Below, piece after piece: positions 33,788 to 42,273 of a DNA stretch of 64,000 nucleotides (position 1 is the first letter of the stretch; the number at the start of each line of letters is the position of its first letter). The translations under genes and the position numbers were made by a program. The stretch is from positions 558,001 through 622,000 of the forward strand of contig NZ_JBNJQR010000002.1 of NCBI RefSeq assembly GCF_050113715.1. The letters run 5' to 3'. The stretch comes from Brevibacillus_H ginsengisoli. Its GTDB lineage: Bacteria; Bacillota; Bacilli; Brevibacillales; Brevibacillaceae. Under the pieces are notes generated by a model that was not told the DNA's origin, made no database searches, and was given only the letters and a program-made list of their open reading frames with translations.

Positions 33788-34401
33788 CACTGATCTCCTT
33801 CTCGCCTGATAACAATTCCACGTCGTTCATACTCCATTCTTACTTCTACGGCCGAAGCTACTGTTGGTCCATAAAACCGTTCCACGATCCACAGACCTAA
33901 ATCCACACCCGCAGTCACACCTCTCGCGGTGATGATAGACCCTTCATCTACAATGCGAGCTCCTGCCATCTCGGCGCCGTAATCTTTAAGTTCATCGGCT
34001 GCGAGGTGATGCATCGCGATTTTCTTGCCTTTTAAGATCCCTGCTTCTGCCAGTAACATTCCGCCTGTACATACACCGGCTACAATCGTTCCTATTAGAT
34101 GAACTCTGCCAATGTATCGTGGAATGTCACCCTTCTCCGCTTCTTTTCTTGCTCCTTTTATAGCTCTATGGTTCCAGCCGCCACCTGGTACAATCAAGAG
34201 ATCAGGTCGATTCTCCTCCAAAAGCAATTCATCCGCCCTTATCTTCACCCCGTATGCTGTCCCCACATCTAAGGTTCCGTTTGCCGAAATAAGCTTAATG
34301 TCAAAATCAGCCCCAACTTCATTGGCTCTTTTCAATACTTCAAATGGAGCGAGAGAAACCATCTCCCCGAAGCCGTCAAATAGTAAGAGATGAACGTTCA
34401 T
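33787..34401 (-). CDS. DJ-1/PfpI-family protein
   Basis: 204-residue member of the class I glutamine-amidotransferase-like DJ-1/PfpI superfamily. The nucleophile elbow is VAGVCTGGMLLAEAG with Cys111, and an oxyanion region is LLIVPGGGW. A histidine follows at AMHHLAAD. Members range from isonitrile hydratases and protein deglycases to transcription regulators; the ThiJ-like isonitrile-hydratase group is the nearest in style. The ATG has GGGAGGCGTAG about 12 bases upstream. Its stop overlaps the start of the NUDIX gene. Confidence 0.88.
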   Translation of the reverse strand: MNVHLLLFDGFGEMVSLAPFEVLKRANEVGADFDIKLISANGTLDVGTAYGVKIRADELLLEENRPDLLIVPGGGWNHRAIKGARKEAEKGDIPRYIGRVHLIGTIVAGVCTGGMLLAEAGILKGKKIAMHHLAADELKDYGAEMAGARIVDEGSIITARGVTAGVDLGLWIVERFYGPTVASAVEVRMEYERRGIVIRREGDQ

Positions 34402-34466
34402 ATTGTACTACGCCTCCCAGTCTCGGTCGTCCATTTTGCATTCCTTTCATTGGATTGAATTTGTCT

Positions 34467-34778
34467 CTAATCGTACTGGGCATCTTCTTTTCTCGTTATC
34501 CCTTCTATAATCAAGTCCAATTCGGTCTCAAAGTTCAGATACAACTCCGATGGCAGTTGCGACACGACTTCATCAATCTCAGGCAGAGACAACGCATCCT
34601 CCAACGTATTTGGCTTCACTTTCATTCCTTCGATCCATTGACGAAGCCGTTCAATCAACTCGTAGAAAGAATCCTCGAACAGATTGGCATCCTCTTCCGC
34701 TTGCTCTTCGCTGCTCCTCTTCATTTGATCCCAGTTCTTGATCATCTTACGTAGTGTTAATTGAATGTCATCTGGCAA
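34467..34778 (-). CDS. Small acidic hypothetical protein
   Basis: 103-residue product rich in Glu and Asp, predicted almost wholly helical (SSEEQAEEDANLFEDSFYELIERLRQW cut into heptad-like stretches), with no membrane segment. Not recognised. Start is TTG with GGAAGGAG about 11 bases upstream. It sits 65 bases from the DJ-1 gene on the same strand and may lead that unit. Confidence 0.62.
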   Translation of the reverse strand: MPDDIQLTLRKMIKNWDQMKRSSEEQAEEDANLFEDSFYELIERLRQWIEGMKVKPNTLEDALSLPEIDEVVSQLPSELYLNFETELDLIIEGITRKEDAQYD

Positions 34779-34825
34779 GATCCCAACACTCCTTCCTTCT
34801 GGTGCCCATTGTAGCTTCTATTTCC

Positions 34826-35419
34826 TCAACTCTTTTTATCGTAAATTTTTTCACCTTTTTCTAGCATCGCGATATACTGTTCAATTCGTTTCGTTCTGGT
34901 TTCTTGTTTTTTTGCGTTATGTATTCTAAATAGGATTGCATATTTATTCTGCCTATCTAAAGTATCATAAAATGCCTTCGCCTTGGCATTACGCTCCAAT
35001 TCGATTGCGAAGTCCTCAGGCAAAGAGGCACTACTTTGCGATTCGTAAGCCTTATCCCATTGTCCACTCTGTTTGGCAGCTTCAATCGCCTTGAATCCGG
35101 ATGGTTTCATTCTTCCTTTTGAGATGAGAAACTCCGCTTTTTCTCTATTCACTTTCGACCAAATGCTCTTAGTCCCACGTGGCGTAAATCGTTGAAGCCA
35201 TGTTTTGTCATCAAACTTTTCCTTCTGACTGTCGATCCATCCATAACATAACGAGCTTTCAAGCGCTTCTTCATAGGAAACAGAAACAACGCCGGAATCT
35301 TTCTTAGCGATCTGCAACCGGATTCCTGGAGAAGAATCATAATTATTTTCAAGCCAATTCTCAAAAGATTGTTGGTCAATAAAGAACAGAATCGGTAATT
35401 CACTCGAATTCTTTTTCAC
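34826..35419 (-). CDS. YdeI/OmpD-associated family protein
   Basis: 197-residue protein of the YdeI family (bacteriocin-protection or DUF1801-related annotations). The typical pieces are FENWLENNY, YEEALESSLCYGWIDSQ, FTPRGTKSIWSKVNREK and the C-terminal ALxxN-like AKAFYDTLDRQNKYA with IHNAKKQETRTKRIEQ. Function not established beyond association with stress tolerance. Start is GTG, supported by CAGGAGGCGAATCAA; the upstream in-frame ATG would run through the terminator of the neighbouring ABC operon. Confidence 0.85.
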   Translation of the reverse strand: MKKNSSELPILFFIDQQSFENWLENNYDSSPGIRLQIAKKDSGVVSVSYEEALESSLCYGWIDSQKEKFDDKTWLQRFTPRGTKSIWSKVNREKAEFLISKGRMKPSGFKAIEAAKQSGQWDKAYESQSSASLPEDFAIELERNAKAKAFYDTLDRQNKYAILFRIHNAKKQETRTKRIEQYIAMLEKGEKIYDKKS

Positions 35420-35483
35420 TTGATTCGCCTCCTGATTAAAGTGTACATAAATATCTTGGCAAAATACAGTAAGTGGCGCTGTC

Positions 35484-35534
35484 ATAAATGAAGAAATCCC
35501 CAAGCTCGATGTAAAGAAAGAGCCAGGGGATTTC
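35484..35534 (-). terminator. Terminator of the ABC operon
   Basis: GAAATCCCC (35493-35501) pairs with GGGGATTTC (35526-35534) over a 24-base loop that can itself fold (AGCTC with GAGC). On the minus strand TTCATTTATG follows. Located 10 bases past the ATPase stop. Confidence 0.65.
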
Positions 35535-35543
35535 AATTAGGTC

Positions 35544-36341
35544 TTAAGCCAGAATCATCTTGTCCTCTACGAACGATTCTCCGCCTCTTGCCGTTTCAAA
35601 TGCTTTCAGCAAGTCTTGGGTTGTCATTTGACGTTTCTGTTCTTCCGGAATGTCCAAGATGATTTGCCCATTATGGAGCATCAGGAGACGATTCCCCATG
35701 TGCAGTGCTTGCTCCATGTTATGCGTCACCATCAGGGTGGTTAGTTTGTTCATCTCAATTACTTTTTTCGTCAGTTCGACAATCAGCTGAGCGCGCTTTG
35801 GATCAAGCGCAGCGGTGTGTTCATCAAGTAACAGGATTTTCGGATTCGTGAACGTTGCCATTAACAAACTTAAGGCTTGACGCTGGCCTCCTGACAAGAA
35901 GCCTACCTTTGTTTTCAAGCGATTTTCGAGCCCTTGATCCAATAATTCCAGCTTCTCTTGAAACAACCTCCGCTTTTCCTTGCTGACACCTAATGATAGC
36001 GTGTAACGTTTGCCTCTTGAATACGCGATTGCGAGATTTTCTTCAATCGTCATATTCGGCGCAGTCCCCGCCATCGGATCCTGAAATACCCGTCCGATAA
36101 AAGCAGCCCTCTGGTGTTCGCGAAGCTTGGTGACGTCCTTACCATCAATGGTAATCTGTCCACGATCCGGTAAAATTCCACCAGAAATCATATTCATCAA
36201 AGTAGATTTACCAGCTCCATTGCTCCCGATCACCGTAACAAAATCTCCGGGAGCCAACCGCAAATTAATTTCTTTCAAAGCAACTTTCTCGTTAATGGTA
36301 CCCTCATTAAATACTTTGCCAACCTGGGAGATATTAAGCAT
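35544..36341 (-). CDS. ABC transporter ATP-binding protein (TrpZ type)
   Basis: Energising subunit of an importer, 265 residues. Walker A GSNGAGKST, Q-loop GRVFQDPM, signature LSGGQRQA, Walker B ILLLDEHTAALDP and switch His in VTHNM are all present. It is read with the upstream permease (8-base overlap) and binding proteins, the gene set of the TrpXYZ-type uptake systems linked to tryptophan or aromatic amino acids. ATG with AAGGGGGGAAAAACTC upstream; an earlier in-frame ATG lies inside the permease gene. Confidence 0.93.
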   Translation of the reverse strand: MLNISQVGKVFNEGTINEKVALKEINLRLAPGDFVTVIGSNGAGKSTLMNMISGGILPDRGQITIDGKDVTKLREHQRAAFIGRVFQDPMAGTAPNMTIEENLAIAYSRGKRYTLSLGVSKEKRRLFQEKLELLDQGLENRLKTKVGFLSGGQRQALSLLMATFTNPKILLLDEHTAALDPKRAQLIVELTKKVIEMNKLTTLMVTHNMEQALHMGNRLLMLHNGQIILDIPEEQKRQMTTQDLLKAFETARGGESFVEDKMILA

Positions 36342-37293
36342 GAGTTTTTCCCCCCTTGATTCCACTGTTCGTTTTGCGCCATACACCCTTCACCATATTC
36401 GGAAGCGTCAATGCGAAAATGACCAGTACGGCAGTAATGAGCTTCATGTCGGATGGAGAAAGTCCTGCACGGAGCGCCAAGGCAATGACCAAACGATAAA
36501 CTACGGAGCCTAGTATGACGGCAAGTGTCGCTCGGAACAACGATTGGTGACCAAAAATCACTTCACCTACAATGACCGAAGCAAGACCAATGACGATCAT
36601 TCCGATCCCCATGCCTACATCCGCAAACCCTTGATATTGCGCAATTAAAGCACCGGATAGCGCGACCAATGCGTTAGACAGGCTAAGTCCGATGATGGTG
36701 GTCGAATCCGTATTAATCCCGAAGCTCCGAATCATTGCCGGATTATCCCCAGTCGCACGCAGTCCTAACCCAATCTGGGTATGCATGAACCAGTCAATCA
36801 AACCCTTCACAATCGCCACAAATACCAAGAAGATAAGGGCAACACCCGTAAGAATCGTGATCCCTCCAACATCCAGGCCGAGTATATGCAATTCAGGAAT
36901 ACGAAGGTCTGGTATATGCAAGTTTTGAGCATAGGTGTATAAGGTATCTTCCCGCAATAAAGGCAAATTGGCACGATCCATAATTCGCAGGTTAACGGAA
37001 TACAATGCGATCATGGTCAAGATTCCGGCGAGGAGTCCATTAATCTTCCCCTTCGTCGTTAATATTCCTGTAATAGCGCCAGCAAGAGCTCCAGCCAGCA
37101 TAGCAATCACCGTTGCTATCAGCGGGTTATATCCAGCAATAATCAATTTGGCACCGATGGCCCCACCTAAGGCAAAGCTGCCATCAACGGTCAAATCTGG
37201 AAAATTTAGAATTCGAAAAGTTAAATAGACTCCGAGGGCCATGATGGCAAATAACAGCCCTTGTTCAACGGCGCCGTTTAAAGCGAGATTCAT
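36334..37293 (-). CDS. ABC transporter permease (BPD_transp_2 type)
   Basis: 319-residue permease with about eight membrane segments, of the branched-chain/sugar permease superfamily (PF02653 type). Conserved stretches are FPDLTVDGSFALGGA near the start, LTTKGKINGLLAGILTMIAL and GLRATGDNPAMIRSFGI in the cytoplasmic coupling loop. It pairs with the ATPase that overlaps its 3' end and the lipoprotein 32 bases upstream. Substrate inferred from the SBP family (aromatic amino acid or related). Confidence 0.92.
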   Translation of the reverse strand: MNLALNGAVEQGLLFAIMALGVYLTFRILNFPDLTVDGSFALGGAIGAKLIIAGYNPLIATVIAMLAGALAGAITGILTTKGKINGLLAGILTMIALYSVNLRIMDRANLPLLREDTLYTYAQNLHIPDLRIPELHILGLDVGGITILTGVALIFLVFVAIVKGLIDWFMHTQIGLGLRATGDNPAMIRSFGINTDSTTIIGLSLSNALVALSGALIAQYQGFADVGMGIGMIVIGLASVIVGEVIFGHQSLFRATLAVILGSVVYRLVIALALRAGLSPSDMKLITAVLVIFALTLPNMVKGVWRKTNSGIKGGKTHA

Positions 37294-37325
37294 TGTATCC
37301 TCCTAGTTGTCTTGATTTCATTGGG

Positions 37326-38375
37326 TTATTTGATGACTTCATCCGCACGATCTAGCATCGCTTTTGGCAAGGTTACACCCATTTTAGCTGCTGCCGCCGG
37401 ATTGACGGTCAATTTCATTTTACTTTGTTTTTCAACGGCCATATCAGCTGGCTTTGCTTCACCTTTCAATACTTTCACAGCCATATCTGCCGTTTGTTCC
37501 CCTAGCTTCGTGTAGTCAATTCCATAGGTTGCGATGGCTCCGCTTTTCACAGAGTTTTCTTCGCCAGCGATGACTGGCAATTTTTGTTCTTCGGCTATCT
37601 TCAATATAGCGGCGAGAGACGAAACTACCATGTTATCCGTTGGTACATAGAACGCGTCTACTTTTCCAATCATCGATTCGGCTGCTTGCTTCACTTCAGT
37701 CGGATTGGTGATGGCGGCTTCCTGAATCGTAATACCCAGTTTGCCAGAAACGGCCTTCGCCATGTCAATCTGTACCTTGGAATTCACTTCACCAGAATTG
37801 TAGATAATTCCGATCGATTTGGTTTCAGGCTTTATCTCTTTTATCAGCGAAAGTTGTTCTTCCACTGGGTTCATATCCGTTGTTCCTGTCAGGTTTCCGC
37901 CCGGTTTATCCATGGATTTGACGAGCCCTGCAGCAACTGGGTCGGTGACCGCTGTAAAGAGAACGGGAATATCCTTCGTAGTTTGAGCGGCTGCTTGTGC
38001 TGTTGGCGTGGCAATCGCTAAGATCAGATCTACTTTGTCTCCGGAGAACTTCTGTGCAATCGATGTTGCAGTATCCATGTTTCCTTGTGCGGATTGCAGA
38101 TCATAGGTAACATCCTTGTCTTTGGCATAACCCTGCTTGGCCATTTCGGAGATAAAACCATCTCTAGCCGCGTCCAATGCCTGGTGTTCTACGATTTGGA
38201 CTACTCCGATTTTGATTGGCTTCTTGCTTCCAGAAGCGTCTGGAGTTGGTGACGTCGTAGGTGCGCTTCCACCCTGCTGACCACAGGCTGACAATAATAA
38301 CATGGAAGCAGACAACAACAAAGAGGCTACCATTGCTTTTTTGGATTTTCCTGCAAACGATTTTTTCACATTCAT
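37326..38375 (-). CDS. ABC substrate-binding lipoprotein (TrpX type)
   Basis: 349-residue PF04392-type binding protein. The N-terminus has a lipobox LLSAC with acylated Cys31, then a Thr/Pro/Ser linker and a two-lobe domain: IKIGVVQIVEHQALDAARDGF, TPTAQAAAQTTKDIPVLFTAVTDPVAAGLV, IGIIYNSGEVNS. Directly upstream of the permease and ATPase. In S. pneumoniae TrpXYZ and relatives these proteins bind tryptophan or close analogues; no T-box or trp attenuator is visible here. Paralogous to the protein encoded 160 bases upstream. Confidence 0.92.
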   Translation of the reverse strand: MNVKKSFAGKSKKAMVASLLLSASMLLLSACGQQGGSAPTTSPTPDASGSKKPIKIGVVQIVEHQALDAARDGFISEMAKQGYAKDKDVTYDLQSAQGNMDTATSIAQKFSGDKVDLILAIATPTAQAAAQTTKDIPVLFTAVTDPVAAGLVKSMDKPGGNLTGTTDMNPVEEQLSLIKEIKPETKSIGIIYNSGEVNSKVQIDMAKAVSGKLGITIQEAAITNPTEVKQAAESMIGKVDAFYVPTDNMVVSSLAAILKIAEEQKLPVIAGEENSVKSGAIATYGIDYTKLGEQTADMAVKVLKGEAKPADMAVEKQSKMKLTVNPAAAAKMGVTLPKAMLDRADEVIK

Positions 38376-38501
38376 GTCCCCCTAGCTTTTCATACTTTTT
38401 ATTATATATTCCAGCTAGTCAGAATTTTATCACAAAACCTTTCTACTTTAAACCCCTAAAGTTTAATGCCTAAAAGTATAAAAGCGTTAAAGGGTTTTAT
38501 T

Positions 38502-38523
38502 AGGAGAGCCGTTACGCTCTCCT
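38502..38523. repeat. Perfect hairpin between tandem SBP genes
   Basis: AGGAGAGC (38502-38509) pairs perfectly with GCTCTCCT (38516-38523) around a six-base loop. Neither side has a strong U-run; it may pause or protect the transcript of the upstream SBP gene. Confidence 0.5.
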
Positions 38524-38535
38524 TGTTCATCTATG

Positions 38536-39549
38536 TTATTTAAAAATTTCCTTTGCTTGTTTACGCAATTGATCCGGCACGGTTAATCCGAATTTAGCAG
38601 CAGCTGTTTCGTTGATGTACAGGTTGGTTTCTTTGCAAACTTCAACTGGCGTATTGGACACTTTTTGGCCTTTCAGGATTTTCGCAACCATATGACCAGT
38701 TTGCTTACCCATTTGATAGTAGTCGATACCGTAAGTAGCAACGGCTCCTCGTTTCACAGTGTCTGTATCGGAAGCGAATACTGGCTTTTTCGCTTTTTCA
38801 GCAACCATCAAGACTCCATCAAAAGCGGAAACCACTGTATTATCGATTGGAATCAAAATCGCATCAACCTGATCCACCAAGGATTGTGTCGCTAATTGCA
38901 CTTCAGATTGGCTGCTGATTCCGGTTTTGACCAATTGAATGCCTTTGGCTTTTGCCGCTTTTTCCAGCTCATCAACTTGAACACCGGAATTTACTTCGGA
39001 AGTCGTATACAATACGCCTAGTTTTTTAATCGATGGCATCATTTGTTGAATCACTTCTAATTGCTTCTCCATAGGCACTTTGTCAGAGGTTCCTGTAATG
39101 TTGCCTTCTGGTTTGTCCATAGATTGTACGAGTTGTGCAGATACTGGGTCAGTTACCGTGCTAAAAATAACGGGGGTATTGGTTACCGCTTTGGCAGCAG
39201 CTTGAGCGGATGGTGTCGTAATGGCTACAACCGCATCGTCTTGATCACTGGCAAATTTTTGCGCAATGGTCACCGTATTGTTCATGTCGCCGTTCGCGTT
39301 TTGGAAATCAATCTGGAGGTTGTCTTGATCCTTAAAGCCATCTTCGGCTAAACCGTCCACAATCCCTTTGTGAACAGAATCAAGTGCGGGATGCTGTACG
39401 AATTGGGTAAGACCTAACTTCACTTTGTGTGCTTGTGAAGTTGGCGCGGTAGTCGTTTGCGAGGAATTCTGTACATTGGCGGAACCACATCCACCTAGTA
39501 CAAATGCGGTCAAAAGGGTACAAACAAATAAACTCATGCTCTTTCTCAT
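38536..39549 (-). CDS. ABC substrate-binding lipoprotein, second copy (TrpX type)
   Basis: 337-residue paralogue of the binding protein just downstream. The lipobox is VLGGC with Cys21. The mature chain follows the same pattern: LGLTQFVQHPALDSVHKGI, ITTPSAQAAAKAVTNTPVIFSTVTDPVSAQLV, LGVLYTTSEVNSG and VKRGAVATYGIDYYQMG. It has no permease or ATPase of its own, so it probably docks onto the same transporter and widens its substrate range. ATG with AAGGAGACGAGATAAG upstream. A 160-base gap with a hairpin separates it from the downstream operon. Confidence 0.9.
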   Translation of the reverse strand: MRKSMSLFVCTLLTAFVLGGCGSANVQNSSQTTTAPTSQAHKVKLGLTQFVQHPALDSVHKGIVDGLAEDGFKDQDNLQIDFQNANGDMNNTVTIAQKFASDQDDAVVAITTPSAQAAAKAVTNTPVIFSTVTDPVSAQLVQSMDKPEGNITGTSDKVPMEKQLEVIQQMMPSIKKLGVLYTTSEVNSGVQVDELEKAAKAKGIQLVKTGISSQSEVQLATQSLVDQVDAILIPIDNTVVSAFDGVLMVAEKAKKPVFASDTDTVKRGAVATYGIDYYQMGKQTGHMVAKILKGQKVSNTPVEVCKETNLYINETAAAKFGLTVPDQLRKQAKEIFK

Positions 39550-39679
39550 CTTATCTCGTCTCCTTCTCTTCTCTCACTCAACTAAAAATCTCTCAACTAG
39601 TTATGGATTATAGCACACATTATTTGAAGTGCAAATCATTTTTTGAATCATCATAACCGATCAAGCCGGTCAAAATCTT

Positions 39680-39698
39680 TCCAAGAATCGCTCTTGGC
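39680..39698 (-). terminator. Weak terminator-like hairpin
   Basis: CCAAGA (39681-39686) pairs with TCTTGG (39692-39697) 21 bases past the phosphoesterase stop; the minus-strand tail AAAGATTTTG is only weakly U-rich. Confidence 0.4.
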
Positions 39699-39718
39699 GT
39701 AAGGTTCAACTGGTTCCG

Positions 39719-40555
39719 TCATTTCTGTTGCTGCAGAGTGATCACTGTGATCTCCGGGCGACTAAAGAAACGGACGGGAAGAATGGTAGTTCCAATGCCT
39801 CTCGTCGTATAGATGGTCATATTATGCAGCTTGTATTCCCCGGCGTTGTAGTTTTTTCCCAATCTGGAGGTCAATACGGGCCCACCAAAAGGTATACGTA
39901 CCTGCCCCCCGTGACTATGCCCCGACAATTGAAGATCAATGGGGAACTTGCTACTTATGGCTGCGTAATCAGGTTCATGTACCAAAAGAATCGTCGGCGC
40001 TTGTTCGGATACCCCTTGTAGGGCTTTTGCCAAATCGGGATTCCCGTTTATAGCATCATCAACTCCAACGATATTCAACCGTCCACCGTTATGGACCATC
40101 GAGTCTGATTGGTTGACGAGCAGCTTGAATCCTCCCAGCTGAAGATGCTTGGCAATCTGGTCTGCGTCTGTACGGTAATCATGATTGCCAAGTACGGCAA
40201 ATTTCCCGAGAGGAGCCTGAAGTCGCGCCAATTCGCGACTTGCTTCTTGGATCATCGGCAATGCATCCCGTGAATCCAGCAAATCTCCCGTAAAACAGAT
40301 GACGTCTGGCTTTTGTTCATTGATCTGATCAACCAGCTTACGCAAATGATGATTCTCGTAATAAAAGCCTACATGTACGTCGCTGAATAGCACAATTCGC
40401 AAACCAGCCATTGAGGCAGGAAGCTTGGCGATGGCAATCCCCACAGGGCGAACCTCGACCCAAAAGCGTTCGATGAGCGTAACGTACACAAGCGATCCCA
40501 AGATGATAATCAGCCCGATCAGCCAAGTGAGCGGGATGGATAGGATTTTTTCCAT
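39719..40555 (-). CDS. Membrane-anchored metallophosphoesterase (YkuE-like)
   Basis: 278-residue calcineurin-like phosphoesterase with an N-terminal membrane segment (about 8-28, LIGLIIILGSLVYVTLI). Metal-binding motifs appear in order: DVH at 59-61, GDLLD at 90-94, GNHDY at 123-127, LVHEPD and GHSHGGQ. YkuE-like enzymes act outside the membrane on an unknown phosphoester, with links to wall or lipid turnover. ATG with AGAGGAGAACGTT upstream; an in-frame start 33 codons earlier is not supported by a ribosome site. Alone in its transcription unit, after the DUF3892 terminator. Confidence 0.9.
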   Translation of the reverse strand: MEKILSIPLTWLIGLIIILGSLVYVTLIERFWVEVRPVGIAIAKLPASMAGLRIVLFSDVHVGFYYENHHLRKLVDQINEQKPDVICFTGDLLDSRDALPMIQEASRELARLQAPLGKFAVLGNHDYRTDADQIAKHLQLGGFKLLVNQSDSMVHNGGRLNIVGVDDAINGNPDLAKALQGVSEQAPTILLVHEPDYAAISSKFPIDLQLSGHSHGGQVRIPFGGPVLTSRLGKNYNAGEYKLHNMTIYTTRGIGTTILPVRFFSRPEITVITLQQQK

Positions 40556-40659
40556 AACGTTCTCCTCTGTTTTTTCTTTACCCTGATAGGTTACGTGAAC
40601 GTGATCTTCCAATTTTACCAAATTGCACCGTATAGATGGAATCCTCTTTAACAAATGAT

Positions 40660-40686
40660 ATAAAAAAAGCCCGATATCTTGGGCTA
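40660..40686 (-). terminator. Terminator overlapping the DUF3892 gene stop
   Basis: AGCCC (40668-40672) pairs with GGGCT (40681-40685); on the minus strand it is followed by TTTTTTTATATC. The stem overlaps the stop codon at 40684-40686. Confidence 0.8.
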
Positions 40687-41130
40687 AAACTGAGGAAGAT
40701 TGTCCAGATTATTTTCTTTGATGCCGTCCGGCTCGCTGCGAAGGATGTCTCTGCCGTATTTGTGAAACACATCGACGTGAGACAGCTTCCCTGCCTTGGC
40801 CTCCGCTAACGCAGTCAGGTAATCCAGCTCCCGTCCTGAGCTTGTTTTGAACGCGATGAGATCGCCATCGTCGTTTTTACGGACAGCTACAATCTGTTCT
40901 TGCCCGCCTTGCGCATACTCTTGATTCTCCATCGTTTCATTTTGAGTCATTTGTCCTTGGCTAGCAGGCATTGGACGGTTAGTGATTGTGAATTGCTCAT
41001 TGGTTTGAGTCAACTGTCCCATCGTAGGATTCGTTTGCGAGACTTGTGGAGCATTCTCCTGAATCGCCTGCTGTTCCCCTCGCATTTTGTATAAAGCGTA
41101 AATCTCTTCAAAATCCTGATTGGTGCTCAT
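40684..41130 (-). CDS. DUF3892-domain protein
   Basis: 148-residue cytosolic protein. The N-terminal 75 residues are Gln/Asn/Met-rich and probably disordered (TNPTMGQLTQTNEQFT); the C-terminal part from about residue 78 is the DUF3892 domain, IVAVRKNDDGDLIAFKTSSG to KYGRDILRSEPDG, with repeated Lys/Asp contacts typical of it. Function unknown; the domain is common in spore formers. ATG with GGGAGGTTCCT upstream; an ATG 14 codons earlier has no ribosome site. Confidence 0.8.
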   Translation of the reverse strand: MSTNQDFEEIYALYKMRGEQQAIQENAPQVSQTNPTMGQLTQTNEQFTITNRPMPASQGQMTQNETMENQEYAQGGQEQIVAVRKNDDGDLIAFKTSSGRELDYLTALAEAKAGKLSHVDVFHKYGRDILRSEPDGIKENNLDNLPQF

Positions 41131-41210
41131 AGGAACCTCCCTACTTCGTACATCATGACGAATTAGCTTCAAGTTGCTGGTAAGGTTAGGTTTCCAATGG
41201 ATTGGAACAA

Positions 41211-41327
41211 CTATGCACTTGCCTTTTTTCCGCTTGCTTTACCAGGTTTCAATATGAGCTGTTTCAACCCGTCCAGATTAACGAAGACGATTACAGCCCC
41301 ATGCGGTACGATCCCGTTAATCGTATA
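41211..41327 (-). pseudogene. Possible gene remnant without start codon
   Basis: A 38-codon minus-strand frame between DUF3892 and rarD reads as protein (NGIVPHGAVIVFVNLDGL then KPGKASGKKASA) but has no ATG, GTG or TTG in frame before its first stop at 41328, and no ribosome site. It looks like the end of a decayed gene. The origin is not recognised. Confidence 0.3.
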
Positions 41328-41343
41328 TTACTGCACATAAAAT

Positions 41344-41371
41344 AGAGCTTCGCATCGGAAGCTCTTTTTCT
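41344..41371. terminator. Terminator downstream of rarD
   Basis: AGAGCTTC (41344-41351) pairs perfectly with GAAGCTCT (41358-41365), six-base loop. T-rich on both flanks (TTTTTC on the plus side, ATTTTATG on the minus side), so it can serve rarD on the minus strand. Confidence 0.75.
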
Positions 41372-41388
41372 CGTTTCAAGAGTAGTAT

Positions 41389-42273
41389 TTAAGCGGCTTT
41401 GGCCGTGACGACCTGTTTTTGTCTCATGGAGCTGAAGGTAAAGACAAACAGCGAGCACCAAATAAATCCAAAAGCAATCAAATCCGGTGTCGTAAATTTC
41501 TCATGAAAGATGAAGATGGCGAGCAGCAGACTCGTGCTCGGCGCCAAATACTGAATGAAGCCAACCGTTGTAAATGGCAGGATTTTGGTTGCTTGAGCAA
41601 ACCAATAGAGCGGCAGTGCTGTTGCCGCACCGGACAGCAATAAAAGCAGGATAGAATACCAGGGGAGAGTAAAAGCAGTAGCTTCCCCCTTGACCTGAAC
41701 AAACATCAGATAAAGCAAAGCCAGCGGTGAAACCAGAATCGTCTCCCAAGCAAGACCCAGCATGGAGTCTATCTTGATCATTTTTTTCGCAAGACCATAC
41801 AACGAGAATGAGAGAGCGAGAGAGATCGCAATCCAAGGAACCTGGCCGTACTGGAATGTAATAATTGCGACCCCAATGGCGGCGAATCCAATCGAAATCC
41901 ATTTTCCGATCTGAAGTTTCTCCTTCAGAAGGAACACCCCAAACAAGACATTCAGTAACGGATTGATATAATAACCGAGACTGGTCTCGATCACGTGTCC
42001 CGCATTAACCGCCCAGATGAAGATCAGCCAGTTTGAACTAATCAGCAAAGAACAACAAAGGATGGCCAGCTTCTGTTTCCGCTCAGAGACTGCCTGCTTA
42101 AGCTGACTCCAACGCTTATTAATCGTCAACAGCGCCCCTACGAACACAAACGACCAGAGGATTCGGTGCGCGAGAATCTCCCAGGCCGGCATCGTTTGAA
42201 ACAACTTCCAATAAAGCGGCAATAGTCCCCATAAAAGATAGGCGGCCACTGCGTAAAGTACCCCTTTTTTCAT
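41389..42273 (-). CDS. rarD: EamA/RarD-family permease
   Basis: 294-residue drug/metabolite-transporter-superfamily protein with ten predicted helices in two EamA repeats. It starts MKKGVLYAVAAYLLWGLLPLYWK, and YYINPLLNVLFGVFLLKEKL plus YLAPSTSLLLAIFIFHEKF mark the ends of the two halves, a pattern of RarD proteins. RarD was named for chloramphenicol sensitivity but the true substrate is unsettled. The ATG overlaps the stop of the AbrB-family permease gene by 4 bases. Confidence 0.9.
   Translation of the reverse strand: MKKGVLYAVAAYLLWGLLPLYWKLFQTMPAWEILAHRILWSFVFVGALLTINKRWSQLKQAVSERKQKLAILCCSLLISSNWLIFIWAVNAGHVIETSLGYYINPLLNVLFGVFLLKEKLQIGKWISIGFAAIGVAIITFQYGQVPWIAISLALSFSLYGLAKKMIKIDSMLGLAWETILVSPLALLYLMFVQVKGEATAFTLPWYSILLLLLSGAATALPLYWFAQATKILPFTTVGFIQYLAPSTSLLLAIFIFHEKFTTPDLIAFGFIWCSLFVFTFSSMRQKQVVTAKAA

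Noticed and set aside
37293..39719. T-box or trp attenuator before the TrpX-type genes
   Set aside because: No AGGGTGG-type T-box signature or specifier loop was found on the minus strand; only a short hairpin at 38502-38523.
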